Part shown: positions 1-8,613 of the stretch, piece by piece
Layout of the letters: the number at the start of each line of letters is the position of its first letter
How positions within the stretch are numbered: the stretch's first letter is position 1
Assembly: GCA_025930755.1 (NCBI GenBank)
Contig: JAICOJ010000012.1
Coordinates: 1-56,031, forward strand
Source: Gemmatimonadaceae bacterium
GTDB taxonomy: Bacteria > Gemmatimonadota > Gemmatimonadetes > Gemmatimonadales > Gemmatimonadaceae
DNA length: 56,031 nucleotides
Direction: 5' to 3'
The notes under the pieces: model-generated
Database searches by the model: none
What the model saw: the letters and a program-made list of their open reading frames with translations, nothing else
What the model was told of the DNA's origin: nothing
Made by a program: the position numbers and the translations under genes

Positions 1-545
1 CGATGCGTCCCCTGCTTCGCCAGGTTCGGGCAGCCGAGGTTGCACAACGACGAGCCGACGCACCCGCGAAGGTTGAGCGGGAACTGCTCGGCGTGCAGCC
101 CGATGCGTGCGCATCCACTCACGAACAGCCGGTTGTTCTCGTTGAGGTCGGCGTCCTCGAGCAGGTGCACGCCGTTTTCGTCCATCACGATCTGCGAGCG
201 GCGCGCGATGTCCTCGTGCGTGAGCCCAGGAACGTCCCAGGCGCGAATCACCCGCTCGGGTGCCACGAGTGAAGTTCCGGTGTACACGACGGTGGACCCT
301 CCGTACGCGCGCCCGAACGCGAGCGTCATCGTACCGTCGGCGGTGAGAAACCCGCCTCCGTCTTCGTACAGCGCGTCCGCCATCTCGATTTCGCGCCCGG
401 TGAACTCGTGATCGTCGAGACGTGGCCCCTGCTCGAAGAGCAGGACGCGTAATCCGTCACGCGCGAGCGGCGCGAGGGCGCGCGCGACAGTCCCGCCGCC
501 GGCGCCTGAGCCAACGATGATGATATCGGCGTCGACGCAGATCAT
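1..545 (-). CDS. GMC-family oxidoreductase, N-terminal part (cut by window edge)
   Basis: The gene starts at an ATG at 545-543 and runs off the left edge, leaving about 181 N-terminal residues. The first residues read MICVDADIIIVGSGAGGGTV, a classic Rossmann FAD-binding motif (GxGxxGG) near residues 11-17, followed by a beta strand ending in FEQG, where the acidic residue binds the FAD ribose. A later stretch (AFGRAYGGSTVVYTG) matches the second GMC signature that cradles the flavin. The family oxidises alcohols or sugars with FAD. The ATG overlaps the TGA of the upstream small-subunit gene (542-545), so the two are translationally coupled. This gene order is typical of membrane or periplasmic GMC dehydrogenases with a subunit 3-like partner. 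No signal peptide is visible on this subunit, and the substrate cannot be inferred. Confidence 0.85.
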   Translation of the reverse strand, partial: MICVDADIIIVGSGAGGGTVARALAPLARDGLRVLLFEQGPRLDDHEFTGREIEMADALYEDGGGFLTADGTMTLAFGRAYGGSTVVYTGTSLVAPERVIRAWDVPGLTHEDIARRSQIVMDENGVHLLEDADLNENNRLFVSGCARIGLHAEQFPLNLRGCVGSSLCNLGCPNLAKQGTH

Positions 546-955
546 CGGCGTGCCGCCCATCCTCGAGCGCTGGCGCGGTAGCCGAGCGTCGTCTGGACCT
601 CGACCCGGGCGTAGTAGCCGAGGAAGATGAGCGTGCGCAGTCCCCAGACGCCTCGCCGCACCAGCGGAATCGGCGAGTACTGCATGGCGTCGAGAAAGCG
701 AGCGCGGCGTGCTGCGCCGAGCGCGTGAAAGCGCCGCCCCCAGCGAAACAGTGGCAGCGTGTCGAGGACGCGGACGAGCATCGCCAACTGACGCCGAGCC
801 GCCGGTGGTCGCTTTGCGAGAGCCTGGGCGATCGCTGCGTCGACGTCGCGCCACGCCGTTTCGTCGAGCGTGGCGGCGTCTGGCACCATCGTTATGGCGA
901 GGGCTCGAAAGGGCGCTTGAAGGGAGCTCGGGAGGGCCGTGTCCACGTGCGCCAA
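542..955 (-). CDS. gluconate 2-dehydrogenase subunit 3-like small subunit
   Basis: A 137-residue mostly helical protein directly upstream of, and overlapping by four bases with, the GMC oxidoreductase. The middle reads LDTLPLFRWGRRFHALGAARRARFLDAM in two blocks, the pattern of the small subunits that accompany GMC dehydrogenases (gluconate 2-dehydrogenase subunit 3 family and its relatives). Such subunits support assembly, export or electron transfer of the large flavoprotein. Unlike many relatives it shows no twin-arginine signal. The assignment rests on operon position plus the length and pattern, and it could be a lineage-specific accessory protein instead. Confidence 0.6.
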   Translation of the reverse strand: MAHVDTALPSSLQAPFRALAITMVPDAATLDETAWRDVDAAIAQALAKRPPAARRQLAMLVRVLDTLPLFRWGRRFHALGAARRARFLDAMQYSPIPLVRRGVWGLRTLIFLGYYARVEVQTTLGYRASARGWAARR

Positions 956-1021
956 GGTAGCCCCATGCTTCGAGTGACGCGAGATCGCTTATGCGTTTCT
1001 CGGCCACAACATTCTCACCGA

Positions 1022-1211
1022 CATCCAGGTTTAAAGGGAGACACGGATTTCGCGGAAACGGGCGGATTATTCCTGGCCTCGGGAACTCTCCTCGCGCAGC
1101 CCAAAGACTTGTCCTTTTGGTTGCGGTAGAGCAGGGATCAATGCGACAGGAGCGATGCGGCCGTTTTCTGCCGCATCCGCGAAATCCGCGTCTCCCCTTT
1201 GAACCTGGATG
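1022..1211. repeat. long intergenic inverted repeat, 35-bp arms, with nested small hairpin
   Basis: The left arm (1022-1056, from catccaggtttaaag to cacggatttcgcgga) is matched by a near-perfect inverted copy at 1176-1211, with about two or three mismatches or gaps. The spacer of about 120 bp holds a smaller hairpin: gatgcggc at 1154-1161 pairs with gccgcatc at 1170-1177 around a T-rich loop. It occupies the gap between the end of the metallophosphoesterase gene and the start of the GMC small subunit. It is non-coding and belongs to the set of intergenic palindromes in this window, although its arms are not obviously tandem. Confidence 0.75.
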
Positions 1212-1222
1212 CCAGCCCTAAG

Positions 1223-1241
1223 ATTAGGCTCGGGGCCTAAT
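1223..1241 (-). terminator. short stem-loop overlapping the stop codon of the metallophosphoesterase gene
   Basis: ATTAGGC, loop TCGGG, GCCTAAT forms a clean 7-bp stem that contains the TAG stop of the minus-strand gene (complement of 1237-1239). No long U-tract follows, so a role in termination or RNA 3' end protection is an inference. Confidence 0.45.
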
Positions 1242-2286
1242 GACACCTTCCACTGCCAGCATCCCGCACCGTACCGCCCTGAACCGGGATGAACGCCCAG
1301 GCGAAGCGGTTGCTACCAAGCGCGAGCGCGAGGACTCCGTGCGTGTCGTTGATGCGCGCTTCACTGTTGGGAAGAATGGTCGCGAATTCGTAGAGCCCGG
1401 CACCCCCGGTGCCCACGGTGAACTGCCGAATCCCACGTCGCGCGTCGAGGCGACCGTCAGGATCCTGCGGCGCGAAGCGCTCGTACAGATGATCGTGCGC
1501 CGAGACGACGACGTCGACGCCCTTGGCGTACAGGATGTCCCAGAACTGCTGCATCTCGTACTGGCTTCCATGCCGCCCGGAGCTGAAGCGCGGGTGGTGG
1601 AAGTACGCGATCGTGCACCGGTTTCGGTGGCGCTCGAGATCGGCGATGAGCCAGAGGCGCTGCGCGACATCCCCCGCGCAGGTACGGCCGTCTTCCGGTG
1701 ATGTCCTGGGCGGAGGGCATGCGCTCCACTGCGGCATGCTGTTCAGGACCACCACGTGCCAGCGGCCCAGGTCGTAGCTGTAGTAGCCAGCGGGAGGCGC
1801 GCTCACCGGGAGGAAGTACGTGAAGTACCCGGCAGCGCCCGGCGTGAGATATTCGTGGTTTCCGGCCGCCGGCCGCGTGCGTGCCTTGTGTCGTCCCCAC
1901 GTGGGCTCGTAGCACAACAGGTAATCCGATGGCGATCCGAACTCATAAGCGTTGTCGCCGAGCGCCATCACGGTGCCCGGAATTCGATCGAGTATCATCG
2001 CCGTGGATTCGGCGGCCGTTAGGTGCGGCGGGGTAATCTCCGCTGGGCGATCCGGCTGATAGCACCGGGCGATGTCCCCGGCACCGACGAGAACCGGCGG
2101 TCCGGCTGGAGCCGTCCACGGATTTCGCGGCAGGCCGGCGAGCCAGCGTGCCAGGTCGACGTCCGGCGTTTCTTCGAGCGCGGCCGGTGGGGCGGACGGA
2201 GGATCGCCACAGGCCGTGACGGTGACCGCCAGAAACAAGGCGGCCAGGGGAACGTAGGTCGAGCGTACGGCGGCATCTGCTCGCAT
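1237..2286 (-). CDS. lipoprotein metallophosphoesterase (purple acid phosphatase-like)
   Basis: A 349-residue exported protein. The N-terminus has a hydrophobic stretch followed by a lipobox (VTVTAC, then GDPP), so it is probably anchored as a lipoprotein. All calcineurin-type metal-binding blocks can be read in order: GAGDIARC near residue 68, ALGDNAYE near 108, AAGNHEYLT near 140, YFHHPRFSSG near 229 and VVSAHDHLYERF near 260. HDHLYER is typical of purple acid phosphatase-like enzymes. It likely removes phosphate from esters outside the cytoplasm. The gene is transcribed away from the DUF4097 gene, sharing the 2287-2443 gap, and ends in a stem-loop. The substrate is not predictable. Confidence 0.85.
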   Translation of the reverse strand: MRADAAVRSTYVPLAALFLAVTVTACGDPPSAPPAALEETPDVDLARWLAGLPRNPWTAPAGPPVLVGAGDIARCYQPDRPAEITPPHLTAAESTAMILDRIPGTVMALGDNAYEFGSPSDYLLCYEPTWGRHKARTRPAAGNHEYLTPGAAGYFTYFLPVSAPPAGYYSYDLGRWHVVVLNSMPQWSACPPPRTSPEDGRTCAGDVAQRLWLIADLERHRNRCTIAYFHHPRFSSGRHGSQYEMQQFWDILYAKGVDVVVSAHDHLYERFAPQDPDGRLDARRGIRQFTVGTGGAGLYEFATILPNSEARINDTHGVLALALGSNRFAWAFIPVQGGTVRDAGSGRCH

Positions 2287-2443
2287 GGGACCAGGCTCGA
2301 GGGTGGCCGGCGCAAAGCGGGCAAAACGCCTGCCGCAGACGAGTTGACCCGCGGTGTTTTCCGGTCAAACCCTTCGTTCGCCGCCGATGTCCCATCCCGC
2401 GCGAGCCGAACCCGGCCCGCGCAAACCGTCGCTCGGGGGAACC

Positions 2444-3475
2444 ATGCTCAGGTTACGCTACGTCGCCGCGCTCGCCATCGCGGCGCCACTCATCGCGCAG
2501 ACGCCGGAGCGTCACACGCTGCGCGGCACGCGGGTCGCCGTGTACGATCTCGTCGGTGACGTCCGCATCGTCGAAGGCACCGGACGCGATGTCGTGGTCG
2601 AGGTGACTCGCCAGGGCTCCGACGCAGATGAGCTGCGCGTGGAGACGGGCGACATCGGCGGCGTGCCGACGTTTCGCGTCATCTTTCCCTTCGACCGCAT
2701 CAACTACAGCGACGAGCACGGGAATTACACCATCTCTGACCTTCGTGTGCGGGACGACGGCACCTTCGGCCACGGAGCTGGCGGCCGACGGATCTCGATC
2801 TCCTCGCGCTCTGGCGCTGAGGCGGCAGCCGACCTCGTCGTGCGCGTGCCCCCCGGGACGACGCTCGATCTGAAAGTAGGCGCCGGAAGCGTGTCCGCTC
2901 AGGGAACGCGTTCCGATCTTTCCCTCGACGTCATCGCCGCCAGCGTCTCCCTCAACGGCACGCGCGGCAACGTACGCGTCGAAACCGCATCCGGAAGCGT
3001 CGAAGCGCAGGATACCGACGGGAATCTCGACATCGATACTGGATCGGGAAGCGTCGAGCTCAGTCGCGTGAGCGCGACCAGCTTGCGCGTCGACACTGGC
3101 TCCGGGTCGGTGCGATGCCAGAACGTGACCGCCGACGAGATCGACATCGACACCGGCTCCGGCGCCGTCGACATCGCGACCGCGACAGCCAGAACCGTTC
3201 GCGTCGATGTCGGCAGCGGCTCCGTCGACGTCGCGCTGTCTCGTGAGGCGCGGGACGTCTACGTCGACACCGGCTCGGGCAGCGTGACGCTGCGCGTTCC
3301 GGAATCCGTCGGTGCCGACGTCGACCTCGACACGGGGAGCGGTGACATCGACAGCGAGCTCCCGATCACGATTCAGGGACGCGGGCGCGGCTCGCTCAAG
3401 GGCCGCATTGGAGACGGCGCCGCGCACATCACGGTGTCGACAGGCTCGGGCGGGATCCGGATTCGGCGTGCGTAG
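2444..3475 (+). CDS. exported DUF4097-family repeat protein (beta-structured adhesin-like)
   Basis: A longer open frame exists upstream, but the ATG at 2444 is chosen because it follows a GGGGGA ribosome site and begins a signal peptide (MLRLRYVAALAIAAPLIAQ). The mature protein of about 325 residues carries at least seven repeats of a D-T-G-S-G-S-V motif spaced about 20 residues apart in its C-terminal half, with valine-rich strands between them. This is the signature of DUF4097 proteins, which are predicted to fold as a stacked beta-solenoid. Function is unknown; members are usually periplasmic or surface exposed. It is followed by a 38-bp-arm palindrome shared with the convergent kinase gene. 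Confidence 0.8.
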   Translation: MLRLRYVAALAIAAPLIAQTPERHTLRGTRVAVYDLVGDVRIVEGTGRDVVVEVTRQGSDADELRVETGDIGGVPTFRVIFPFDRINYSDEHGNYTISDLRVRDDGTFGHGAGGRRISISSRSGAEAAADLVVRVPPGTTLDLKVGAGSVSAQGTRSDLSLDVIAASVSLNGTRGNVRVETASGSVEAQDTDGNLDIDTGSGSVELSRVSATSLRVDTGSGSVRCQNVTADEIDIDTGSGAVDIATATARTVRVDVGSGSVDVALSREARDVYVDTGSGSVTLRVPESVGADVDLDTGSGDIDSELPITIQGRGRGSLKGRIGDGAAHITVSTGSGGIRIRRA

Positions 3476-3493
3476 AACTTAGTAAGAGGCAGA

Positions 3494-3598
3494 CTGCCTC
3501 AACCACAGAGGCACAGAGGGCACAGAGGAAACCCGGAATTGCAGGCCCGCAGTTCCGGGTTTCCTTTGTGCCCTCTGTGCCTCTGTGGTTACGGCAGT
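3494..3598. repeat. palindrome with 38-bp arms made of ACAGAGG-type words; likely bidirectional terminator
   Basis: The left arm at 3501-3538 (aaccacagaggcacagaggg and on) pairs with 3553-3590 with one mismatch over 38 bp. The pairing continues outward a little (actgcc with ggcagt). The loop of 14 bases is 3539-3552. The arm contains three tandem-like CACAGAG words. It sits between convergent genes, 18 bp after one stop codon and about 16-24 bp from the other. Confidence 0.85.
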
Positions 3599-3613
3599 TT
3601 CGAGATGGGGTCC

Positions 3614-5008
3614 CTACGCCGACCTACTGGAACGACTCCCGGTGACCGCCCGCGCGACGGCCGGCGTTGCGATCGGAAGAATGAGCCGCGCCTCGGCGCC
3701 CCGAGCATCGGTGCGATTGTGCAGCGTGAGCGTGCCACCGTGCGCTTCCGCGATCTGCCGGCTCAGGACGAGACCGATACCCGTCCCGTCGGCCTTCGTC
3801 GTGTAGAACGGTACGAACAGGTTGGCGCTGTGCGCGATCCCGTGGCCGTCGTCGGTCACACGCAGCTCGAGCACATCGTCACTGCGTTGCCACTCCACGC
3901 GAACGGCGCCTCCCGTCTCCAAGGTCGCCTCGACCGCGTTGCGCACCAGGTTGATCAAGAGCTGCTCGAGCTGATCGGCGTCGGCCTGAATGCGCAGCGC
4001 CGGACCTTCGCGGATGTCGATCCGCGCGCGCTTCTCGAGCTCGGCGACGCGGTGCACCCATTCCGAGACGTCGACGGTACCGATGCGAGGGTGCGGAAGC
4101 CGCGCGAGTCGCGTGTACGAGGTCATGAATCGGCCGAGCGATTCCGAGCGCGCACCGATGATGGACAGTCCGCGCTCGACGTCCTGGAGCCAGTCGTCGG
4201 GGCGTGGCGAGCGGCGAAGCAGCTGTTGGATGCTCCCCACGATCGACCGAATGGGCGCGAGCGAATTGTTGATCTCGTGACCGAGCACGCGCACCAGCCG
4301 TTGCCACGCCTGGCGTTCTTCGTCGCGCAGCGCGCGGCTGAGGTCGGAGACGACGACCAGCTGATGCGGGAGCCCGCCCTGACGGAATACGCTTCGCCGA
4401 ATCTCGACGCGGCCCGACGGGCGCGTGCGATCGCCGCCAGGCAGGAACGAGTCGACGACGCGACGCGGCTCGCCGTCGAGAAAGGCCTGCAGCCCAAGGT
4501 CCGATGCCTGACGACCGTAGAGTCGCTCGGCCGACTGGCCGACGAGTCGCTCACCGGCTCGATTGACGAGACGCAGCGCGTTCTGCTCGTCGAACGCGAA
4601 GATGGCGACGTCGATTTCCTCCATGATCCGGCGAAGCAGGGCCGTTGCCTCGAGCGCCCCGAGCCGCTGGTCGCGGAGCGGATCGCGGAGCGCGTTGACC
4701 TCGTGCATCGCCTGGCCCAGCGCGTCATCGAGCCGCCCGCCGCGCGCGCGAATGGAATAGTCGCCTTCGCGTAAGGCAGCGATGAGATTCGCGAGCGTCT
4801 GCAGCGGACGCACGACACGCTCCCGCAGCGCGATCGCGAACAGCCACCAGCACAACAGCACCAGCAGCGACAGCGTCCACGAAAGCTTGAGCGAATAGTC
4901 ACCCGTCCAGAGCAGCGCCAGCGAGACGATGACCGCCGGAAGGCCGCCCGCGAGCGCGAGCCGCTGGACGTATTGATCGTGATCGATGCGCCGGCGGCGC
5001 TGCGTCAC
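3614..5008 (-). CDS. membrane sensor histidine kinase, NtrY-like
   Basis: 464 residues starting with GTG. Two membrane segments lie near residues 18-60. They are followed by a HAMP-like region, a PAS-like segment near 125-225 and the phospho-acceptor box VLGHEINNSLAPI with His244. The ATPase domain has N box NLVRNAVEA, G1 DDGHGIA and G2 GTGIGLVLSRQIAEAHGG. The GTG overlaps the stop of the sigma54 regulator gene (GTGA at 5005-5008), so regulator and kinase are co-translated as a dedicated two-component pair of the NtrX/NtrY type. The signal sensed is unknown. The very short periplasmic part suggests membrane or cytoplasmic sensing through the PAS domain. Confidence 0.9.
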   Translation of the reverse strand: MTQRRRRIDHDQYVQRLALAGGLPAVIVSLALLWTGDYSLKLSWTLSLLVLLCWWLFAIALRERVVRPLQTLANLIAALREGDYSIRARGGRLDDALGQAMHEVNALRDPLRDQRLGALEATALLRRIMEEIDVAIFAFDEQNALRLVNRAGERLVGQSAERLYGRQASDLGLQAFLDGEPRRVVDSFLPGGDRTRPSGRVEIRRSVFRQGGLPHQLVVVSDLSRALRDEERQAWQRLVRVLGHEINNSLAPIRSIVGSIQQLLRRSPRPDDWLQDVERGLSIIGARSESLGRFMTSYTRLARLPHPRIGTVDVSEWVHRVAELEKRARIDIREGPALRIQADADQLEQLLINLVRNAVEATLETGGAVRVEWQRSDDVLELRVTDDGHGIAHSANLFVPFYTTKADGTGIGLVLSRQIAEAHGGTLTLHNRTDARGAEARLILPIATPAVARAVTGSRSSRSA

Positions 5009-6375
5009 GAGATGCCGAAGTGTTGGAGACGACGGTAGAGCGCGCTTCGGCTCACGCCGAGCGCCTCGGCGGCGCGGCTGACGTTGCCATCATGACGCTG
5101 CAGGGCGCGGGTGATGAGCCAGCGCTCCGCATCCTCGAGCGTCATCTCCTCCAGCGCCGGCCCGGCGGCCGGCTTGGCGCGAAGCTCGAGGTCATCGGCG
5201 GTCACCGTGCTCCCCGGAGCCAGCAGGACGGCGCGCTCGACGACGTGGCGCAGCTCGCGAACGTTGCCGGGCCACGGGTGCTCGAGCAGCGCCCGCATGG
5301 CGTCGGGAGCGAACTCGCGAACGAGCCTGCCGTAGCGTCCGGCCTGCTGGCGCAGGAAGTGATTGGCGAGGAGGGGGACGTCGTCCTTCCGGTCGCGCAG
5401 CGGCGGGATGCGGATCTCGACGGTATTCAGGCGATACAGCAGATCTTCGCGAAAGCGCTTTTCGGCGACGAGCTGGCTGACGTCGGCGTTCGTCGCGGCG
5501 ATCACGCGAACGTCCACGTGACGCGTCTTGGATGAGCCGACCCGTTGCACCTCACCGTTCTCGAGCGCGCGCAGCAGCTTGGCCTGCTGCGACAGCGGCA
5601 CGTTGGCGATCTCGTCGAGAAACAGCGTCCCGCCGTCGGCGAGCTCGAAGCAGCCGACACGATCGGTCTTCGCATCGGTGAAGGCCCCGCGCACGTGACC
5701 GAACATTTCGCTCTCGAAGACGCCCTCGGACAACCCGCCGGCGTTGACGGTGACGAGCGGCCTGCCGGCCCGGGGCGAAGCCGCGTGGAGCCAGCGCGCG
5801 ACGACCTCCTTCCCCGTCCCATGCTCGCCAGTGACGAGCACGTTCGCGTCAGAGGGTGCGATCTTCTCGAGCAGCCGGCGGACGGGCAGCATCGCGCGCG
5901 CCTCGCCGAGCATGATGGGCAGCCCGTCGCGTCGCAGGCGGCTGTTCTCGGTCTCCAGGCGCTGGGTGGCCCGAATCGCGCGCCCGAGCTCGATCTGGGT
6001 ACGCAGCGTCGTTAGGATGCGCGCGTTATCCCACGGCTTCTCGACGTAGTCGCGTGCCCCGCGTCGCATGGCTTCGACCGCGGACTCGATGCTGCCCCAC
6101 GCCGTCATGACGATGACGGGAAGCGTGGGGTCGACCGCCTGGACTTTCGCCAGCAGGTCGAAGCCCTCGGTGCCCGACGTCGTGTCGCGAGCGTAGTTGA
6201 GGTCCATCAGGAGCGCGTCGAAGTCACGCTCCTGAAGAGCCGCCAGAGCGCCCGCCGGGCTCGTGACCGTCTCGGTGTGGAACCCCTCGGGCTTGAGGAG
6301 GAGACGCAGGGCCTCGAGAACGTCGGACTGATCGTCGGAGATCAGGATCCGCGGAGACGCCGGGGCGCGGGGCAT
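5005..6375 (-). CDS. sigma54-dependent response regulator (NtrC/NtrX family)
   Basis: The ATG at 6375 gives 456 residues. An open frame extends further upstream but lies under the HAD gene and has no family similarity. Domains are a receiver (phospho-acceptor Asp58 in LLMDLNY, acidic pair DD14-15, conserved T in VIVMTAWGS), an AAA+ domain (Walker A GEHGTGKE, Walker [11 protein letters not shown], arginine-rich sensor regions and [10 protein letters not shown]) and a C-terminal Fis-type helix-turn-helix ([20 protein letters not shown]). The sigma54 contact loop reads GAFTDA rather than the usual GAFTGA. It activates RNA polymerase containing RpoN when phosphorylated by the overlapping kinase. 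No sigma54 promoter was identified in the window. Confidence 0.93.
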   Translation of the reverse strand: MPRAPASPRILISDDQSDVLEALRLLLKPEGFHTETVTSPAGALAALQERDFDALLMDLNYARDTTSGTEGFDLLAKVQAVDPTLPVIVMTAWGSIESAVEAMRRGARDYVEKPWDNARILTTLRTQIELGRAIRATQRLETENSRLRRDGLPIMLGEARAMLPVRRLLEKIAPSDANVLVTGEHGTGKEVVARWLHAASPRAGRPLVTVNAGGLSEGVFESEMFGHVRGAFTDAKTDRVGCFELADGGTLFLDEIANVPLSQQAKLLRALENGEVQRVGSSKTRHVDVRVIAATNADVSQLVAEKRFREDLLYRLNTVEIRIPPLRDRKDDVPLLANHFLRQQAGRYGRLVREFAPDAMRALLEHPWPGNVRELRHVVERAVLLAPGSTVTADDLELRAKPAAGPALEEMTLEDAERWLITRALQRHDGNVSRAAEALGVSRSALYRRLQHFGIS

Positions 6376-6525
6376 ACCCGGGAAAGTATGGCGGGGGTGC
6401 GGGCGGGGCGAGACGACACTGGTGCTGCGCGGCATCCCAGGCGGTCCCCGACGGTTGCACAAGGAACGCTGGCCGCGCAGTGTTTCCCGACGGTGTACGT
6501 TTCGCCGTCTCGCCGGAAAGGCATT

Positions 6526-7287
6526 GTGCCGACCACGGAGACCGATACGCGTCAGCTCGCGATCTTCGACATCGATGGCACGTTGACGGCGACGAACGCC
6601 GTCGACGACGAGTGCTACGCCCGCGCCGTTGGGGAGACACTCGGCGTCCCTCCCGAGGCCATCGACTGGTCCGACGCGCCTCACGTGACCGACGCCGGGA
6701 TCGCGCGCCACCTCTGGATCCGTTACCGCGCCCGTGCCGTCGAGGCACAGGAGCTGGCGGAGCTCCGCCGGCGGTTTCTCGCCCTTCTCAGCGCGGAGGT
6801 CGCGCGCGCTCCGGACCGGTTCGTCGCCATCGCGGGTGCTGCGACACTCCTGGCGAGTCTCCGCGTCGCAGGGTGGCAGGTCGCGCTCGCCACGGGAGGC
6901 TGGGTTGCGTCCGCCGCGATGAAGCTGCGAGCCGCCGGGCTTCCGGCGGATGATCTTCCAATGGCGTGCGCCGATGACGCCGAGTCGCGCGAGGACATTG
7001 TGAGGCTCGCCAGACACCGGGCCGAGCTGCAGACAGGAGTCGCGTTCGCCCGCGTCGTCAGCGTCGGAGACGCGCCCTGGGACGTCCGCACGGCGCGCTC
7101 GTTAGGCCTCCCGTTCGTCGGCATTGCGACCGGCGTCCAGGCCGACCGACTGCGGGCCGAGGGGGCGGAGACCATCCTCCCGGATCTGCGCGACGTGGCG
7201 GAGGCCCTCGCGGCGCTGAGCGCCGCCGCGCCGCCACACGATTGGCCGCGCGACGTGCGAAGGGAGATTGCACCGACCGCCACGTAG
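6526..7287 (+). CDS. HAD-superfamily hydrolase / phosphatase
   Basis: 253 residues from a GTG at 6526, chosen because GGAAAGG lies eight bases upstream and the family motif follows at once: IFDIDGTLT with nucleophile Asp15 and acid Asp17. Motif II (ALATGGW) and motif IV (VSVGDAPWDVRTA) are present, and a helical cap lies between. The family transfers phosphate through an aspartyl-phosphate; the likely substrate is a small phosphorylated metabolite. The gene ends six bases before an APC permease gene, so the three genes 6526-9590 look like one transcript. The codon pair at 7105 is the rare TTA followed by GGC. Confidence 0.85.
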   Translation: MPTTETDTRQLAIFDIDGTLTATNAVDDECYARAVGETLGVPPEAIDWSDAPHVTDAGIARHLWIRYRARAVEAQELAELRRRFLALLSAEVARAPDRFVAIAGAATLLASLRVAGWQVALATGGWVASAAMKLRAAGLPADDLPMACADDAESREDIVRLARHRAELQTGVAFARVVSVGDAPWDVRTARSLGLPFVGIATGVQADRLRAEGAETILPDLRDVAEALAALSAAAPPHDWPRDVRREIAPTAT

Positions 7288-7293
7288 GCGTTC

Positions 7294-8613
7294 ATGACCG
7301 AGCTCCGACGCACGATGCGTCTCCCCGATGCCACCGCGATGGTCGTGGGGATCATCATTGGCGCATCGATCTTCGTGCAGCCGTCGGAGATCACGCGTCT
7401 CGTCCCCGATGCCGGCGGGATCGCCCTCGTCTGGGCGCTCGCGGGCGTCCTCACGCTCATCGGTGCCTTGATCTGTGCCGAGCTCTCGTCGGCGTTCCCG
7501 CGCACCGGTGGCGTGTACGTCTTCCTGCGCGACATCTTCGGCGCGCCGATCGGCTTTCTGTGGGGCTGGGCGATGTTCTGGAGCATGCACACCGGCATCA
7601 TCGCGGCGATCGCCGTGGTCTTCGCGCGCTACGTCGGCTACTTCGTCCCGCTCGGCCCAGCGGGAATCCGGGTCGTGGCCGCGGCCGCGGTCCTCGGCCT
7701 GTCTGCGTTCAACTGTCTCGGCATCCGACACGGCAGCCGGCTTCAGACCATCGTTACGGGTGCGAAGCTCGCCGCGATCGCCGTGCTGATCGTCGCCGGC
7801 CTAACGGTGGGCCCGGGCAGTGCGGCGGCCGGCAGCGCACCGGCGGATGTCGGGACATCCGACGTCCTGCTCGGCCTGGTCGCCGGACTCTTTGCGTTCG
7901 GCGGCTGGCACATGGTGAGCTATACTGCCGGGGAGACGGTGAATCCCGAGCGCACGATCCCGCGCGCGCTCGTGCTCGGCGTCCTCATCGTGACGGCCTG
8001 CTACATCGCGCTGAACGCGATCTATCTGCGCGTCCTTCCGATCGACCGCGTGACGGCGTCGACGCGGATCGCGGCGGATGTCGCCGAAGCGCTCGTCGGT
8101 CCTCTCGGCGCGACACTGGTGGCGATTCTGGTCATCCTCTCCACGTTCGGCGCAGTCAACGGCATCATCCTGGCCGGGCCGCGGGTGTACTTCTCGATGG
8201 CCACCGACGGGCTTTTCCTGAAATGGGCCGCCACGCTACACCCGCGGTTCGGCACGCCGGCTCGCGCCATCATGCTCCAGGGGGTGTGGGCCTGCGTATT
8301 GGTGATGACCGATACCTACCGCGGACTGTTCACGCGCGTCGTCTACACCGAGTGGATCTTCTTTGGCCTGCTCGCCGTGGGCGTCATCCTGCTGCGACGG
8401 CGCCCCGCCTACGCGCCACCGTTTCGCATGCCGTGGGCGCCGATGCTCACGTTAGGCTTCGCGGCGGCATGTATCGCCATCGTCGTCAATCAGGTCCTCT
8501 CGGATCCCCTGAACAGCGTCATCGGCCTGGCCGCGGTCGCCGCGGGGCTGCCGGTGTACCACTTCTGGCTCGCGCCGCGAGCGCGGAACACCCGAGGAGT
8601 CATCGCGACGTGA
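7294..8613 (+). CDS. APC-superfamily amino acid / amine permease
   Basis: 439 residues with about twelve hydrophobic segments. The first segment contains the substrate-binding glycine motif GIIIGASIF of the amino acid-polyamine-organocation superfamily, after a short N-terminal tail (RRTMRLPDATAMVV). Segment 3 has the GGVYVFLRDIFG motif typical of LAT/APC transporters. It is probably a proton- or exchange-driven importer of an amino acid or amine. Its TGA overlaps the GTG of the next gene (8610-8613), linking it to an amidohydrolase of the ACMSD type, so the cluster may import and degrade an aromatic or carboxylated amine. That link is inferred from position only. Confidence 0.88.
   Translation: MTELRRTMRLPDATAMVVGIIIGASIFVQPSEITRLVPDAGGIALVWALAGVLTLIGALICAELSSAFPRTGGVYVFLRDIFGAPIGFLWGWAMFWSMHTGIIAAIAVVFARYVGYFVPLGPAGIRVVAAAAVLGLSAFNCLGIRHGSRLQTIVTGAKLAAIAVLIVAGLTVGPGSAAAGSAPADVGTSDVLLGLVAGLFAFGGWHMVSYTAGETVNPERTIPRALVLGVLIVTACYIALNAIYLRVLPIDRVTASTRIAADVAEALVGPLGATLVAILVILSTFGAVNGIILAGPRVYFSMATDGLFLKWAATLHPRFGTPARAIMLQGVWACVLVMTDTYRGLFTRVVYTEWIFFGLLAVGVILLRRRPAYAPPFRMPWAPMLTLGFAAACIAIVVNQVLSDPLNSVIGLAAVAAGLPVYHFWLAPRARNTRGVIAT

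Noticed and set aside
2990-3300. Repeated DTGS motifs as aspartyl protease sites
   Set aside because: They form regular DTGSGSV rungs of a DUF4097 solenoid, without a second protease landmark.
3539-4774. Long plus-strand open frame opposite the histidine kinase
   Set aside because: Antisense shadow of a clear kinase; charged and repetitive, with no signal or family pattern. Similar shadows at 9430-11193, 35671-37086, 36075-38114, 40956-42341 and 53785-54924 were rejected for the same reason.
6376-7017. N-terminal extension of the sigma54 regulator
   Set aside because: It lies antisense to the HAD gene and has an arginine-rich composition; the receiver domain begins normally at the ATG at 6375.
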